Below, one piece after another: positions 1 through 11,265 of a DNA stretch of 64,000 nucleotides; position 1 is the stretch's first letter; each line of letters starts with the position of its first letter. The notes under the pieces are model-generated. The model saw only the letters and a program-made list of their open reading frames with translations, did not search any database and was not told the DNA's origin. The stretch lies in NCBI RefSeq assembly GCF_000719135.1, contig NZ_JOEK01000004.1:62001-126000 (forward strand). Reading direction: 5' to 3'. The position numbers were made by a program, and so were the translations under genes. The stretch is from Streptomyces avicenniae (GTDB lineage Bacteria; Actinomycetota; Actinomycetes; Streptomycetales; Streptomycetaceae).

Positions 1-1
1 G

Positions 2-1411
2 ACGATCGAGGCCGGCGCCTTCGTCAACACCTCCGTCATCTGGGAGTCCCGCGGCCAGGCCAACCTCTTCGGCGCCCGCGGCGTCTCCGGCATCCTCAAC
101 GTCGAGATCACGCCGGAGCTGGCCGTCCGTCTGGCCAGCGCCTACGCCACCACCCTCAAGAAGGGCTCGACCGTCACCACCGCCCGTGACCACTCACGCG
201 GCGCCCGCGCCCTCAAACGTGCCGTCATCTCCGCCCTCCAGGCCAGCGCCATCGACGTGCGGGACCTGGAGAACGTGCCGCTCCCGGTCGCCCGTCAGCA
301 GACCGCGCGCGGCAGCGCGGGCGGCGTCATGATCCGCACCACGCCCGGTGTCCCCGACTCCGTGGACATCATGTTCTTCGACGAGCGCGGCGCCGACCTC
401 TCCCAGGCGGGCCAGCGCAAGCTCGACCGCGTCTACGCCCGGCAGGAGTACCGCAGGGCGTTCCCCGGCGAGATCGGCGACCTCACGTTCCCCGCGAGCG
501 TCTTCGACGCGTACACCGGCTCCGTGCTGCGCGCCGTGGACACGACGGGCGTCGCCGAGTCGGGCCTGAAGATCGTCGTGGACGCCGCCCACGGCAGCGC
601 GGGACTCGTCCTCCCCAGCCTGATCGGCCGCCTCGGCGTGGACGCCCTCACCATCAACCCCGGCCTCGACGAGGCCCGTCCCACCGAGACCGCCGAGGAC
701 CGCCGCGCCGGGCTGGTGCGGCTCGGCGAGATGGTCTCCTCGGCCCGCGCCGCCTTCGGCGTCCGCTTCGACCCCGTCGGCGAGCGGTTCGCGCTGGTGG
801 ACGAGCGCGGCCGGATCATCGAGGACCAGCGCGCCCTGCTGGTCATGCTCGACCTCATCGCCGCGGAACGCCGCGGCGGACGCGTCGCCCTGCCCGTCAC
901 CACGACCCGTATCGCCGAACAGGTGGCCGCCTACCACGGCACCGAGGTGGAGTGGACCACCACGTCGCCCGACGACCTGACCCGCGTCGCCCACAAGGAG
1001 GGCTCCGTCTTCGGCGGTGACGGTCAGGGCGGCTTCATCGTGCCCGAGTTCAGCTCCGTCTTCGACGCGACCGCCGCGTTCACCCGGCTCATCGGCCTGG
1101 TGGCCCGCACGCAGCTGTCGCTCAGCCAGATCGAGGCACGCATCCCGCGCGCCCACGTCCTCGGCCGCGACGTCGCGACCCCCTGGGCCATCAAGGGACT
1201 GGTGATGCGCCGCGTCGTCGAGGCCGCGGGCGACCGGTCCGTGGACACGACCGACGGCGTCCGCGTCGTCGAACCGGACGGGCGGTGGGTCCTGGTGCTC
1301 CCCGACCCCGCCGAGGCCGTCACCCACCTGTGGGCGGAGGGACCTGACGACGCGGCGGCACAGGAACTGCTCGACGTCTGGGCGGGCGTCGTGGACAGCG
1401 CCGAGCACTGA
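2..1411 (+). CDS. Mannose-1-phosphate guanylyltransferase / phosphomannomutase-like fusion (5' end missing)
   Basis: Only the last 469 codons are visible; the reading frame is open to the left edge, so the start lies outside. The first ~50 residues look like the left-handed beta-helix end of a sugar-nucleotide pyrophosphorylase, and the rest aligns in layout with a phosphohexomutase domain. Family knowledge: actinobacterial proteins of this type are called GDP-mannose pyrophosphorylases and are usually about 830 aa, so roughly 360 residues are missing. The mutase part is odd. The usual DGDxDR metal loop is replaced by FDPVGERFALVDE, and the serine loop reads TARDHSRGARALK. The mutase activity is therefore doubtful. 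It precedes the DUF881 cluster with a 54-bp gap. Confidence 0.85.
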   Translation, partial: TIEAGAFVNTSVIWESRGQANLFGARGVSGILNVEITPELAVRLASAYATTLKKGSTVTTARDHSRGARALKRAVISALQASAIDVRDLENVPLPVARQQTARGSAGGVMIRTTPGVPDSVDIMFFDERGADLSQAGQRKLDRVYARQEYRRAFPGEIGDLTFPASVFDAYTGSVLRAVDTTGVAESGLKIVVDAAHGSAGLVLPSLIGRLGVDALTINPGLDEARPTETAEDRRAGLVRLGEMVSSARAAFGVRFDPVGERFALVDERGRIIEDQRALLVMLDLIAAERRGGRVALPVTTTRIAEQVAAYHGTEVEWTTTSPDDLTRVAHKEGSVFGGDGQGGFIVPEFSSVFDATAAFTRLIGLVARTQLSLSQIEARIPRAHVLGRDVATPWAIKGLVMRRVVEAAGDRSVDTTDGVRVVEPDGRWVLVLPDPAEAVTHLWAEGPDDAAAQELLDVWAGVVDSAEH

Positions 1412-1465
1412 CCGGCGGGCCTGACCACCGGCCCGTTTCGATCAATCGAGGGGCGGCGTGCAATC

Positions 1466-2470
1466 ATGCCCGCCATGCCACAGCAGGAGTCAGGACCGCG
1501 CCGCCCCGCGCGCCCGGACGCCTCCATGTCGTTGCTGACCACCGTCATGAGCCACACCCTCGACGAGGGGTACGCGCAGGCGGCGGCGGGACGGCGGGCG
1601 GCGCCCGGGGCACCACTGCCCCGCCCCCTGCGGGCCCGGCTGTGGCTCGCGTGCGGCCTCCTGCTGGCCGCGCTCGTCGTCACCCTCGGCGCCGCCCACG
1701 CCAGGGAGGCGGCCCCCGCCGTCGCCCGCGAACGCGAGGACCTGCTGGAGCGGGTGGACGCCGGGACCGCCAGGCTCGACCGGCTCCAGGAGGACGTGGA
1801 CGCCCTCCGCGAGGACGTCGCCGCCATGCGGCGCGACGTCCTCGCGGACCAGGACGCGCGGGACAGCCCGGCGGCCGTCCTCGCCGGTGCCACCGAGGTC
1901 GAGGGGCCCGGCGTCGAACTCACCGTGGACGACGCGGAACGCGCCTCGGGCGGCGTCGCCGGCACGCCGCGCGACGACGGTTTCGCCGACACGGGGCGCG
2001 TCCGCGACCGCGATCTCCAACGGGTCGTCAACGGCCTGTGGCAGGCGGGCGCCGAGGCGATATCCGTCAACGGACAGCGCCTCACCGCCCTGTCCGCCAT
2101 CCGCGCCGCCGGTGACGCCGTCCTCGTGGACAACCGGCCGCTCGTCCCGCCCTACACGCTGCTCGCCATCGGCGGCGGCGCGGAGTTCGCCGACGGCTTC
2201 GACGCGACGCCCGCGGGCCGCTACCTCGCCGAACTCGGCGACGACTACGGCATCCGCGTGTCCGCACGCGTCCGGGACGACCTGCGGCTGCCCGCGGCGA
2301 CGAACCCGGCCGTCCGCACGGCGACACCCGTGCCCGAGCCGGGCGAGGAAGCCGACGCGGCGTCGGACGGGGCGGCGCCGGACGGGTCGGCGCCGGACGG
2401 GGCAGGGCCGGGCAGTGACGCCGCATCCGGGGGCGCCGCCGCCGGGAACACAGGGGAGGGAAACCAGTGA
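1466..2470 (+). CDS. DUF881 family single-pass membrane protein
   Basis: 334 aa. An Arg/Pro-rich N-terminus is followed by one membrane segment at about residues 59-78 and a charged heptad-like stretch at about 82-125. The DUF881 domain follows at about 130-275, with the landmark LWQAGAEAISVNGQRL. The C-terminal 40 residues are low complexity (Asp, Gly, Ala, Ser). The predicted topology is N-in with an extracytoplasmic domain. The function of DUF881 is not established. The stop overlaps the GTG start of the small basic protein gene by four bases, so the three genes are probably one operon. A second ATG nine bases downstream is an alternative start. Confidence 0.85.
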   Translation: MPAMPQQESGPRRPARPDASMSLLTTVMSHTLDEGYAQAAAGRRAAPGAPLPRPLRARLWLACGLLLAALVVTLGAAHAREAAPAVAREREDLLERVDAGTARLDRLQEDVDALREDVAAMRRDVLADQDARDSPAAVLAGATEVEGPGVELTVDDAERASGGVAGTPRDDGFADTGRVRDRDLQRVVNGLWQAGAEAISVNGQRLTALSAIRAAGDAVLVDNRPLVPPYTLLAIGGGAEFADGFDATPAGRYLAELGDDYGIRVSARVRDDLRLPAATNPAVRTATPVPEPGEEADAASDGAAPDGSAPDGAGPGSDAASGGAAAGNTGEGNQ

Positions 2471-2799
2471 TCGCCGTCGTCGGGCTCGTCCTGGGCGTGC
2501 TGGCCGGGGTGCTGACCACGCCCGTGGTGCCCACCGGGGTCGAGCCGTACCTGCCCATCGCGGTGGTCGCCGCGCTCGACGCGGTCTTCGGCGGGCTGCG
2601 GGCGATGCTCGACCGGGTCTTCGACGACCGGGTGTTCGTCGTCTCGTTCCTCTCGAACGTCACCGTGGCCGCCCTCATCGTCTTCCTCGGCGACGAACTG
2701 GGCGTCGGCTCCCAGCTGTCCACCGGCGTCGTGGTCGTCCTCGGCATCCGCATCTTCTCCAACGCGGCGGCCATCCGCCGCCACGTCTTCGGAGCGTGA
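2467..2799 (+). CDS. Small basic family protein (DUF1290)
   Basis: 110 aa integral membrane protein with about three hydrophobic segments that fill most of its length. It matches the DUF1290 small basic protein family, which in actinobacteria is typically sandwiched between two DUF881 genes, exactly as here. The GTG start overlaps the upstream stop (GTGA), which indicates translational coupling. No catalytic motif is visible, and its role, perhaps as partner of the DUF881 proteins in the membrane, is inferred from conserved gene order only. Confidence 0.85.
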   Translation: MIAVVGLVLGVLAGVLTTPVVPTGVEPYLPIAVVAALDAVFGGLRAMLDRVFDDRVFVVSFLSNVTVAALIVFLGDELGVGSQLSTGVVVVLGIRIFSNAAAIRRHVFGA

Positions 2800-2803
2800 C
2801 CAC

Positions 2804-3784
2804 GTGCAGTCAGCGGAACGCCCAGGCGCCGCCGGGCCCGAGGACGCCGCCCCCGGGGTGCCCGCCGCGCGTGACGCCGCGGGCCCGCCGCCCGGGGACC
2901 CCGACGCCGCCGGGACGCCCCGTGACCCCGCGCCCGCCGGGCGGCCCGCCGAGAGCCCCGAGCGGCCTGACACGGCCCCTGACGGCGGGACGGACCCACC
3001 ACCTTCCCCGGACGGCGTAACGGACGCCCCCGCGGACGGCACGGCGCAGGACCCCGGCCGCGCACCGAGCGGCGCCGCCCTCCTGCGCGCCGCCCTGTGG
3101 CCGCCGCGCGCCACCCGCAGCCAGCTCGTCGTCGCCGCCCTCCTGTTCGCCCTGGGCCTCGGCCTGGCCATCCAGGTCAGGGCGGCGGGCAGCGACGACA
3201 CGGCCCTGCGCGGCGCGCGCCCCGAGGACCTCGTCCGCATCCTGAGCGACCTCGACGACCGCACCGCGCGCCTCGACGACGAGAAGCGCCAGCTGGAGGC
3301 GCAGCGCACCGAGCTGGAGACCAGCTCGGACCAGGCGGAGGAGGCGCGCCGCCAGAACGAGGAGCGCGAGCGCCGTCTCGGTGTCCTGGCCGGTACGGTC
3401 GCCGCCGAGGGACCCGGCGTCACGTTGCGCATCGGGGATCCCCTGGGCGTGGTCGGGGCGGATATGCTGCTCGACGCGGTGCAGGAACTGCGCGCGGCGG
3501 GCGCCGAGGCCATCCAGATCAACGAGGTCAGGATCGTCGCGGAGACCGCGTTCACGGACCGGAACGGCGGCGTCCGGCTGGACGACGAGCCGGTCTCCGC
3601 GCCGTACGTCGTCCGGGCCATCGGCCGGCCCCAGGACCTGGAGCCGGCGCTGAACATCCCCGGAGGGGTCGTGCAGTCCCTGGAGAACGATTCGGCCTCG
3701 GTGCGCGTTGACCGACCGGAGAGGGTCACGGTGGACGCCTTGCGGCCGACGGAGCTGCCTGACTACGCTCAGTCGTCGCCGTGA
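2804..3784 (+). CDS. DUF881 family membrane protein, second copy
   Basis: 326 aa. The N-terminal ~95 residues are a cytoplasmic-looking Pro/Ala/Asp-rich tail, unlike the first copy. A single membrane segment lies at about residues 107-125, a strongly charged coiled-coil stretch at about 140-195, then the DUF881 domain with QELRAAGAEAIQINEVRI. It starts with GTG four bases after the small basic protein gene ends, so it is the third gene of the operon. The two DUF881 proteins share domain order but differ in their tails, which suggests a heteromeric membrane assembly; that is inference. Confidence 0.83.
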   Translation: MQSAERPGAAGPEDAAPGVPAARDAAGPPPGDPDAAGTPRDPAPAGRPAESPERPDTAPDGGTDPPPSPDGVTDAPADGTAQDPGRAPSGAALLRAALWPPRATRSQLVVAALLFALGLGLAIQVRAAGSDDTALRGARPEDLVRILSDLDDRTARLDDEKRQLEAQRTELETSSDQAEEARRQNEERERRLGVLAGTVAAEGPGVTLRIGDPLGVVGADMLLDAVQELRAAGAEAIQINEVRIVAETAFTDRNGGVRLDDEPVSAPYVVRAIGRPQDLEPALNIPGGVVQSLENDSASVRVDRPERVTVDALRPTELPDYAQSSP

Positions 3785-3940
3785 TCGTGTCCGCCACCCG
3801 GGGCCGCCCGTCCCAGGTGGCGCCCGGTAAGGGAAACTGAACGGTGGCCGCGGACGTTCTCGGTTCGTCCGCGGCGGCCGGTGAGAGAGAATGGACCGTC
3901 CCGCCGCCGGCGGGACGGGCTAGGTGCGAGGGGATCGCTG

Positions 3941-4645
3941 GTGAGTTTTTTCGCTCGGTTGTTCGGCAGGCGTCAGAGTGGGCAGCACAGTGCCGCACGG
4001 CCCCGCGCCCGCCAGCATGGCGACACACCGACGTCCGGTGCCGAGCGGGAGCGCCCGTTGTTCCGTGACGAGGTCGGCGCGCCCGGCGGAATAGGCGCCC
4101 CCGCAGGCGGCGGCGCGGACGTGCAGACCTGCTCCCGCTGCGGCCACCGCAGCTCCGGGACCAGCCGTTTCTGCTCCAACTGCGGCAATCCGCTGCGTCC
4201 TGGGCTCGAAGGCTCGTCCGAGACGACCTCCACGATCTCCATCAGCGGCCTGGAGGCGTACGAGGCCGAGATCACCGGGCAGCACCCGGCCCCCGCGCTC
4301 TCGGCCGAGGCCCAGGCCGCCGTGGACGCGCTGCCCCCCGGCTCGGCGCTCCTGATCGTGCGGCGCGGCCCGAACTCCGGCAGCCGCTTCCTGCTCGACG
4401 GCGAGCTGACCACGGCCGGACGCCACCCGCAGTGCGACATCTTCCTCGACGACGTGACGGTCTCCCGTCGGCACGTCGAGTTCCGTCGGCAGCCCGACGG
4501 GACCTTCACCGCGAGTGACGTCGGCAGCCTCAACGGCACCTATGTCAACCGCGAGCCGATCGACTCGACCGTGCTCGCGAACGGCGACGAGGTGCAGATC
4601 GGCAAGTACCGGCTGGTCTTCTTCGGCAGCAGGCAGGGCTTCTGA
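3941..4645 (+). CDS. FHA domain protein with zinc ribbon, GarA/OdhI-like
   Basis: 234 aa from the GTG at 3941, chosen because GAGGGGAT sits just upstream and the protein begins cleanly with MSFFARLFGRR. A four-cysteine zinc ribbon lies at residues 64-81 (CxxC...CxxC). An ETTS motif is at 94-97, and an FHA domain fills about 140-234, with GR, SRRH and NGTY landmarks for phosphothreonine binding. Known family: in mycobacterial GarA and corynebacterial OdhI a Ser/Thr kinase phosphorylates a threonine in an ETTS-type motif, and the FHA domain then folds back and releases 2-oxoglutarate enzymes. The same logic here is inference. The kinase is not in the window. Confidence 0.88.
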   Translation: MSFFARLFGRRQSGQHSAARPRARQHGDTPTSGAERERPLFRDEVGAPGGIGAPAGGGADVQTCSRCGHRSSGTSRFCSNCGNPLRPGLEGSSETTSTISISGLEAYEAEITGQHPAPALSAEAQAAVDALPPGSALLIVRRGPNSGSRFLLDGELTTAGRHPQCDIFLDDVTVSRRHVEFRRQPDGTFTASDVGSLNGTYVNREPIDSTVLANGDEVQIGKYRLVFFGSRQGF

Positions 4646-4713
4646 CCGCCTCGGCCGGGGCGGTCGGGGGCCGCGTGGCGGTGCTCGACTATCCAAATGC
4701 CCCGGGCACCGCC

Positions 4714-4719
4714 TAGGGT
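4714..4719 (+). promoter_or_regulatory. -10 element for a leaderless DUF151 transcript
   Basis: TAGGGT ends exactly six bases before the GTG start at 4726. That spacing places the transcription start at or next to the start codon. No convincing -35 is seen. Confidence 0.4.
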
Positions 4720-4725
4720 TGCCGT

Positions 4726-5199
4726 GTGAATCAGCTCGACGTCGTGGGTGTACGGGTGGAAATGCCCAACAATCAACCCATCGTGCTACTCCGTGAAGTC
4801 GGTGGTGATCGCTATCTCCCGATCTGGATCGGACCGGGAGAGGCGACCGCCATCGCGTTCGCCCAGCAGGGGATGACTCCTGCCCGGCCGCTGACGCACG
4901 ATCTCTTCAAGAACGTGCTGGAAGCCGTGGGGCAGGAGCTGAGCGCCGTACGGATCACCGACCTGCGGGACGGCGTCTTCTACGCGGAACTGGTGTTCGC
5001 CGGGGGGATCGAGGTCAGCGCCCGCCCGTCCGACGCCATAGCCCTCGCCCTCCGCGTCGGCAGCCCCATCTACGGCAGCGACGCGGTGCTCGACGACGCC
5101 GGGATCATCATCCCGGACGAGCAGGAGGACGAGGTGGAACGGTTCCGCGAGTTCCTCGACCAGATCTCGCCGGAGGACTTCGGCAGGAACAGCCAGTGA
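4726..5199 (+). CDS. DUF151 (bifunctional nuclease) family protein
   Basis: 157 aa, the full family length. It opens with MNQLDVVGVRVEMP, followed by the conserved stretch LLREVGGDRYLPIWIGPGE and THDLFKNVLEAVG. Family knowledge: DUF151 proteins are annotated as bifunctional nucleases from a plant and a Thermotoga member, but activity in actinobacteria is unproven. It lies 80 bp after the FHA gene. A TAGGGT element six bases before the GTG suggests its own leaderless promoter. A hairpin follows at 5201-5227. Confidence 0.88.
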   Translation: MNQLDVVGVRVEMPNNQPIVLLREVGGDRYLPIWIGPGEATAIAFAQQGMTPARPLTHDLFKNVLEAVGQELSAVRITDLRDGVFYAELVFAGGIEVSARPSDAIALALRVGSPIYGSDAVLDDAGIIIPDEQEDEVERFREFLDQISPEDFGRNSQ

Positions 5200-5200
5200 C

Positions 5201-5227
5201 GGCGCGCGGGACGAATTCCCGCGCGCC
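5201..5227 (+). terminator. Hairpin terminator after the DUF151 gene
   Basis: A perfect 10-bp stem, GGCGCGCGGG with CCCGCGCGCC, encloses a 7-base AT-rich loop and begins two bases after the DUF151 stop. There is no T tract, as is usual in Streptomyces. Confidence 0.6.
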
Positions 5228-5345
5228 GCGTGTGGATGCCCGGCGTCCACGGGGCATGTCTGGTGGTGAACGCCGCGCGCGTCCCCACCGTGACAGCCGG
5301 TGAGCGACGAGGGCGCGGTCAAGGACATGCGGAACGGAGACCGGC

Positions 5346-5945
5346 GTGACAGGTAACGGCGACAGCAGAGCGGTCGGGGGAACGACCGCCCTTCCCGGCC
5401 CGGCGCGGCACGGTTCCGTGCCGCAGGCCGCGCCGCAGGGGCGGCCCACCCCGGACGCGCTCGGCTATCGCGGCCCGAGCGCCTGCGCCGCCGCCGGGAT
5501 CACCTACCGCCAGCTGGACTACTGGGCCCGCACGGGCCTGGTCCAGCCCAGCGTGCGGCCGGCCCACGGCTCCGGCACCCAGCGGCTCTACAGCTTCCGG
5601 GACGTGCTCGTCCTCAAGATCGTGAAACGGCTGCTCGACGCCGGGGTCTCCCTCCAGTCCATCAGGACCGCCGTGCGCGCCCTGTGCGCCACCGACCTGG
5701 ACGAGCTGTCCGGCATGACCCTCATGAGCGACGGGGCCGCCGTCTACCGGTGCGGCTCGCCCGACGACCTCGCCGAGCTGCTCCAGGACGGCAGGGGCGT
5801 CTTCGGCATCGCGGTCGGGGCGGTGTGGCAGGACGTCGAGGACGCCCTCGCGGGGCTGCACGCCGAGCACGCCCTCACCGGCGAGACGGTGCACGCCGAG
5901 CGCCCGGCCGACGAGCTGGCCCGCCGCCGCGCACGGGGTCTGTGA
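5346..5945 (+). CDS. MerR family transcriptional regulator (Rv1830 type)
   Basis: 199 aa from a GTG start. A flexible 38-residue N-terminus precedes a winged-helix MerR domain at about 40-115, with YRGPSACAAAGITYRQLDYW and GTQRLYSFRDVLVLKIVKR. The C-terminal half is short and lacks the cysteine-rich metal or drug pockets of classical MerR proteins. The closest family I recognise is mycobacterial Rv1830, found in the same neighbourhood beside a DUF151 gene. Its target in this organism is unknown. Confidence 0.85.
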   Translation: MTGNGDSRAVGGTTALPGPARHGSVPQAAPQGRPTPDALGYRGPSACAAAGITYRQLDYWARTGLVQPSVRPAHGSGTQRLYSFRDVLVLKIVKRLLDAGVSLQSIRTAVRALCATDLDELSGMTLMSDGAAVYRCGSPDDLAELLQDGRGVFGIAVGAVWQDVEDALAGLHAEHALTGETVHAERPADELARRRARGL

Positions 5946-6015
5946 CCCCGGCGGCGCCCGCCGCGCCGCCGCCGTCCCGGGCCGGATGTCGGACCCGTGC
6001 GGCACCATCGGGGGT

Positions 6016-7479
6016 GTGCGCAGCGCCCCGACCATCCTCCATCTCGACATGGACGCCTTCTACGCCTCGGTGGAGCAGGCGGCCAAGCCGAGTCTGCGCG
6101 GCAAGCCGGTCGTCGTGGGCGGTATCGGCCCGCGCGGCGTGGTCGCCACCGCCTCGTACGAGGCGCGCCGCTTCGGCGTCCACTCCGCGATGCCGACGGC
6201 GCAGGCCCGCCGCCTGACGCCGAACGCCGCCTTCCTCGTCCCGCGCTTCGCCGTCTACCGGGAGATCAGCGAGCGCGTGATGGCGCTCCTCGCCGGGCTG
6301 TCGCCGCTGGTCGAGCCGCTGAGCCTGGACGAGGCGTTCGTCGATCTCGCGGCGGGCGGCACGGCCGCGACCACGGGCGAGGCCCGCGCCGCCGGGGAGG
6401 ACCTGCGCCGCCGCATCCGCGCGCGGACCGGCCTCACCGGCTCCGTCGGCCTCGCCGGGTCCAAGATGCTCGCCAAGATCGCCTCCGAGCAGGCCAAGCC
6501 GGACGGGCTGCTGCTCATCGAGCCGGGCACGGAACGCGACCTGCTCGCCCCCCTGCCCGTCAGGACGCTGCCCGGCGTCGGCCCGGCGACCGCCGAGACG
6601 CTGCGCCGGGCCGGGCTGCACACCGTGGGGGAGGCGGCCGAGGCGGGGGAGGCCGAGCTGCTGCGGCTCCTGGGCAAGGCGCACGGGCACGGCGTGCACG
6701 CCATGGCGACCGGCAGGGACGACCGCCCGGTGGTCGCCGAGCGGGACGCCAAGTCGGTGTCGGTCGAGGACACCTTCGACACGGACGTGACCGACCGTGC
6801 CCGCGTCAGGTACGAGGTCGCCCGGCTCGCCGACCGCTGCGTGGCGCGGCTGCGAGGCGCGGGCCGCTCCGGCAGGACCGTCGTGCTGAAGGTCAGGCGC
6901 TACGACTTCACGACGCTCACGCGCTCCGAGACCCTGCGGGGGCCGACGGACGACCCCGCCGTGGTGCGGGAGGCCGCCGCGCGGCTGCTGGAGGGCGTGG
7001 AGACCACCGAGGGCGTGCGGTTGCTCGGCGTGGGCGTCACGGGCCTGGCGGACTACACGCAGGAGGACCTGTTCGCCCAGGCGCAGCGGGCCGAGGAGGG
7101 CGGTGGGGACGAGGGCGCCGCGGACGGCGAGCCGTCCCCCGAGGCGCCTCCTGCCGTGGGGCCGGGGGCCGCGGGGGAGACGGGGCCACCGCGCTGGCTG
7201 CCCGGGCAGGACGTCACCCACCCCCGGCACGGGCCCGGCTGGGTGCAGGGCAGCGGCGTGGGCCGCGTCACCGTCCGCTTCGAGCGCCCCGACACCCCGC
7301 CGGGCCGCGTGCGCACGTTCGCGGTGGACGACCCCGAGCTGACGCCAGGCGAGCCGCTGCCGCTGGTGCCCGCGGCTCAGCTCTCCTCCGCCGCCTCCCC
7401 CGCCGGGGGCTCGGGGTGGGCCAGCCGCCCGAAGTCGGCGTCGGGCGGCGGCGCCGCGCCCGGCACGTCCAGCCCGTAG
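6016..7479 (+). CDS. dinB: DNA polymerase IV (Y-family, DinB)
   Basis: 487 aa from the GTG at 6016, which gives the usual MRSAPTILHLDMDAF opening; an in-frame ATG at 5986 is an alternative. Translesion polymerase: palm residues D11 and D13 in LDMD, and SLDEAFVDL near residue 110, supply the catalytic carboxylates. The HhH motif LPGVGPATAETLRRAG lies near 190, and the little-finger domain runs to about 345. The C-terminus adds an acidic linker and a small domain (HPRHGPGWVQGSG) common in actinobacterial DinB. No beta-clamp motif is obvious at the end. The last 103 bases overlap the convergent PRC-barrel gene. Confidence 0.9.
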   Translation: MRSAPTILHLDMDAFYASVEQAAKPSLRGKPVVVGGIGPRGVVATASYEARRFGVHSAMPTAQARRLTPNAAFLVPRFAVYREISERVMALLAGLSPLVEPLSLDEAFVDLAAGGTAATTGEARAAGEDLRRRIRARTGLTGSVGLAGSKMLAKIASEQAKPDGLLLIEPGTERDLLAPLPVRTLPGVGPATAETLRRAGLHTVGEAAEAGEAELLRLLGKAHGHGVHAMATGRDDRPVVAERDAKSVSVEDTFDTDVTDRARVRYEVARLADRCVARLRGAGRSGRTVVLKVRRYDFTTLTRSETLRGPTDDPAVVREAAARLLEGVETTEGVRLLGVGVTGLADYTQEDLFAQAQRAEEGGGDEGAADGEPSPEAPPAVGPGAAGETGPPRWLPGQDVTHPRHGPGWVQGSGVGRVTVRFERPDTPPGRVRTFAVDDPELTPGEPLPLVPAAQLSSAASPAGGSGWASRPKSASGGGAAPGTSSP

Positions 7480-7772
7480 TGGTGGTAGAGCTGGAGCTCC
7501 TGCTCGGGCGAGAGGTGCCGCCCGACGCCGAAGTCAGGCGCCTCCTTGATGAGCGCCCGCGCGTACGGCACCCGCAGCGTGCCGCCGACCAGTTCGCTCG
7601 GTTCGAGCGGCACGAACGCGTCCCGGCTGAACAGGCCCGTCCGCACGGCCGCCCACTCGGGCACGCCGGTGGCGTCGTCGAGGTAGACCTCGTCCACCGT
7701 GCCGATCTTGGTGCCGTCGCGGTCGAGGGCCTTGCACCCGATCAGACTGCGGGGGTCGATATCGGTCTGCAC
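7377..7772 (-). CDS. PRC-barrel domain protein
   Basis: 131 aa. The N-terminal ~80 residues form a PRC-barrel (LIGCKALDRDGTKIGTVDEVYLD, then GLFSRDAFVPLE). A region follows with SPEQELQLYHHYGL, typical of Streptomyces PRC proteins. PRC barrels occur in RNA processing and photosynthetic proteins, and the role of the stand-alone actinobacterial form is unknown. It is convergent with dinB, overlapping it by 103 bases, and divergent from the gcvP riboswitch region. Confidence 0.85.
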   Translation of the reverse strand: MQTDIDPRSLIGCKALDRDGTKIGTVDEVYLDDATGVPEWAAVRTGLFSRDAFVPLEPSELVGGTLRVPYARALIKEAPDFGVGRHLSPEQELQLYHHYGLDVPGAAPPPDADFGRLAHPEPPAGEAAEES

Positions 7773-7974
7773 GGTTCCTCCAACTGATCGCCTCTGCTCC
7801 GGCAGATGCCCTGTACCACCTACAAAAGGTCACATCGCGTCCGGCGGCCAGTCGAGGCGCTCCCCAGGTGGACCCGGGCGGTCCCTGGCCGCCCCTCGTC
7901 GCCCCCCGTCGTGCCTCGTCGGGACGGGGGAGACGGGCCAGGGGGGCGCTGGTACGCTCGAACCGGTTGACGAC

Positions 7975-8199
7975 CTCGCGCGGGAGAGCCCTGACGTCCC
8001 CGGACGGCAGGCGCCGAAGGAGCAACTCCTCCCCGGAATCTCTCAGGCCCACGTACCGCGCGAGTCAGACCACTCTGGAAAGCAGGACGGCGGATCCGGC
8101 GCGAGCCGGCGGCCGGCCTCACCGACGGTGCAAGCCGGGCGCACGACCGCCCGGTGAAGCTCTCAGGTCCGGACGGCGTCCGGATGACAGAGGGGGAGG
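7975..8199 (+). promoter_or_regulatory. Tandem glycine riboswitch upstream of gcvP
   Basis: Two consecutive glycine aptamer signatures are visible. The first has GGAGAG, then GCGCCGAAGGAGCAA, then AATCTCTCAGGC and ACTCTGGAAAGC, ending near 8085. The second has CACCGACGGTGCAA, a variable GC stem, GAAGCTCTCAGGT and GATGACAGAGGGGG, ending near 8199. Known biology: such tandem aptamers sense glycine and usually switch on glycine cleavage genes. The expression platform must lie in the ~60 bases before the gcvP ATG, and I cannot decide between termination and ribosome-site control. Boundaries are approximate. Confidence 0.93.
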
Positions 8200-8261
8200 C
8201 AGACCGGGCAGCGCCGCCCGGTACCCCGAGGTCGCCGCGACCCGTGAGGAGCCTTCCGCAC

Positions 8262-11189
<2,928 letters not shown>

Positions 11190-11216
11190 CGGCGCGTCCG
11201 GCGCCCTGGCACGGCA

Positions 11217-11260
11217 CCGGGGGACGCGCGCGGCCGACGGTAGCCCCGCGCGTCCCCCGG
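11217..11260. terminator. Bidirectional hairpin between gcvP and the convergent hypothetical gene
   Basis: A perfect 14-bp stem, CCGGGGGACGCGCG with CGCGCGTCCCCCGG, encloses a 16-base loop in the 76-bp gap between two convergent stop codons. It can serve both transcripts. Confidence 0.75.
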
Positions 11261-11265
11261 CCCGG

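Noticed and set aside
8154..8261. Upstream ATG that would extend GcvP by 36 residues
   Set aside because: It lies inside the second glycine aptamer. The ATG at 8262 has a ribosome site and gives the usual N-terminus.
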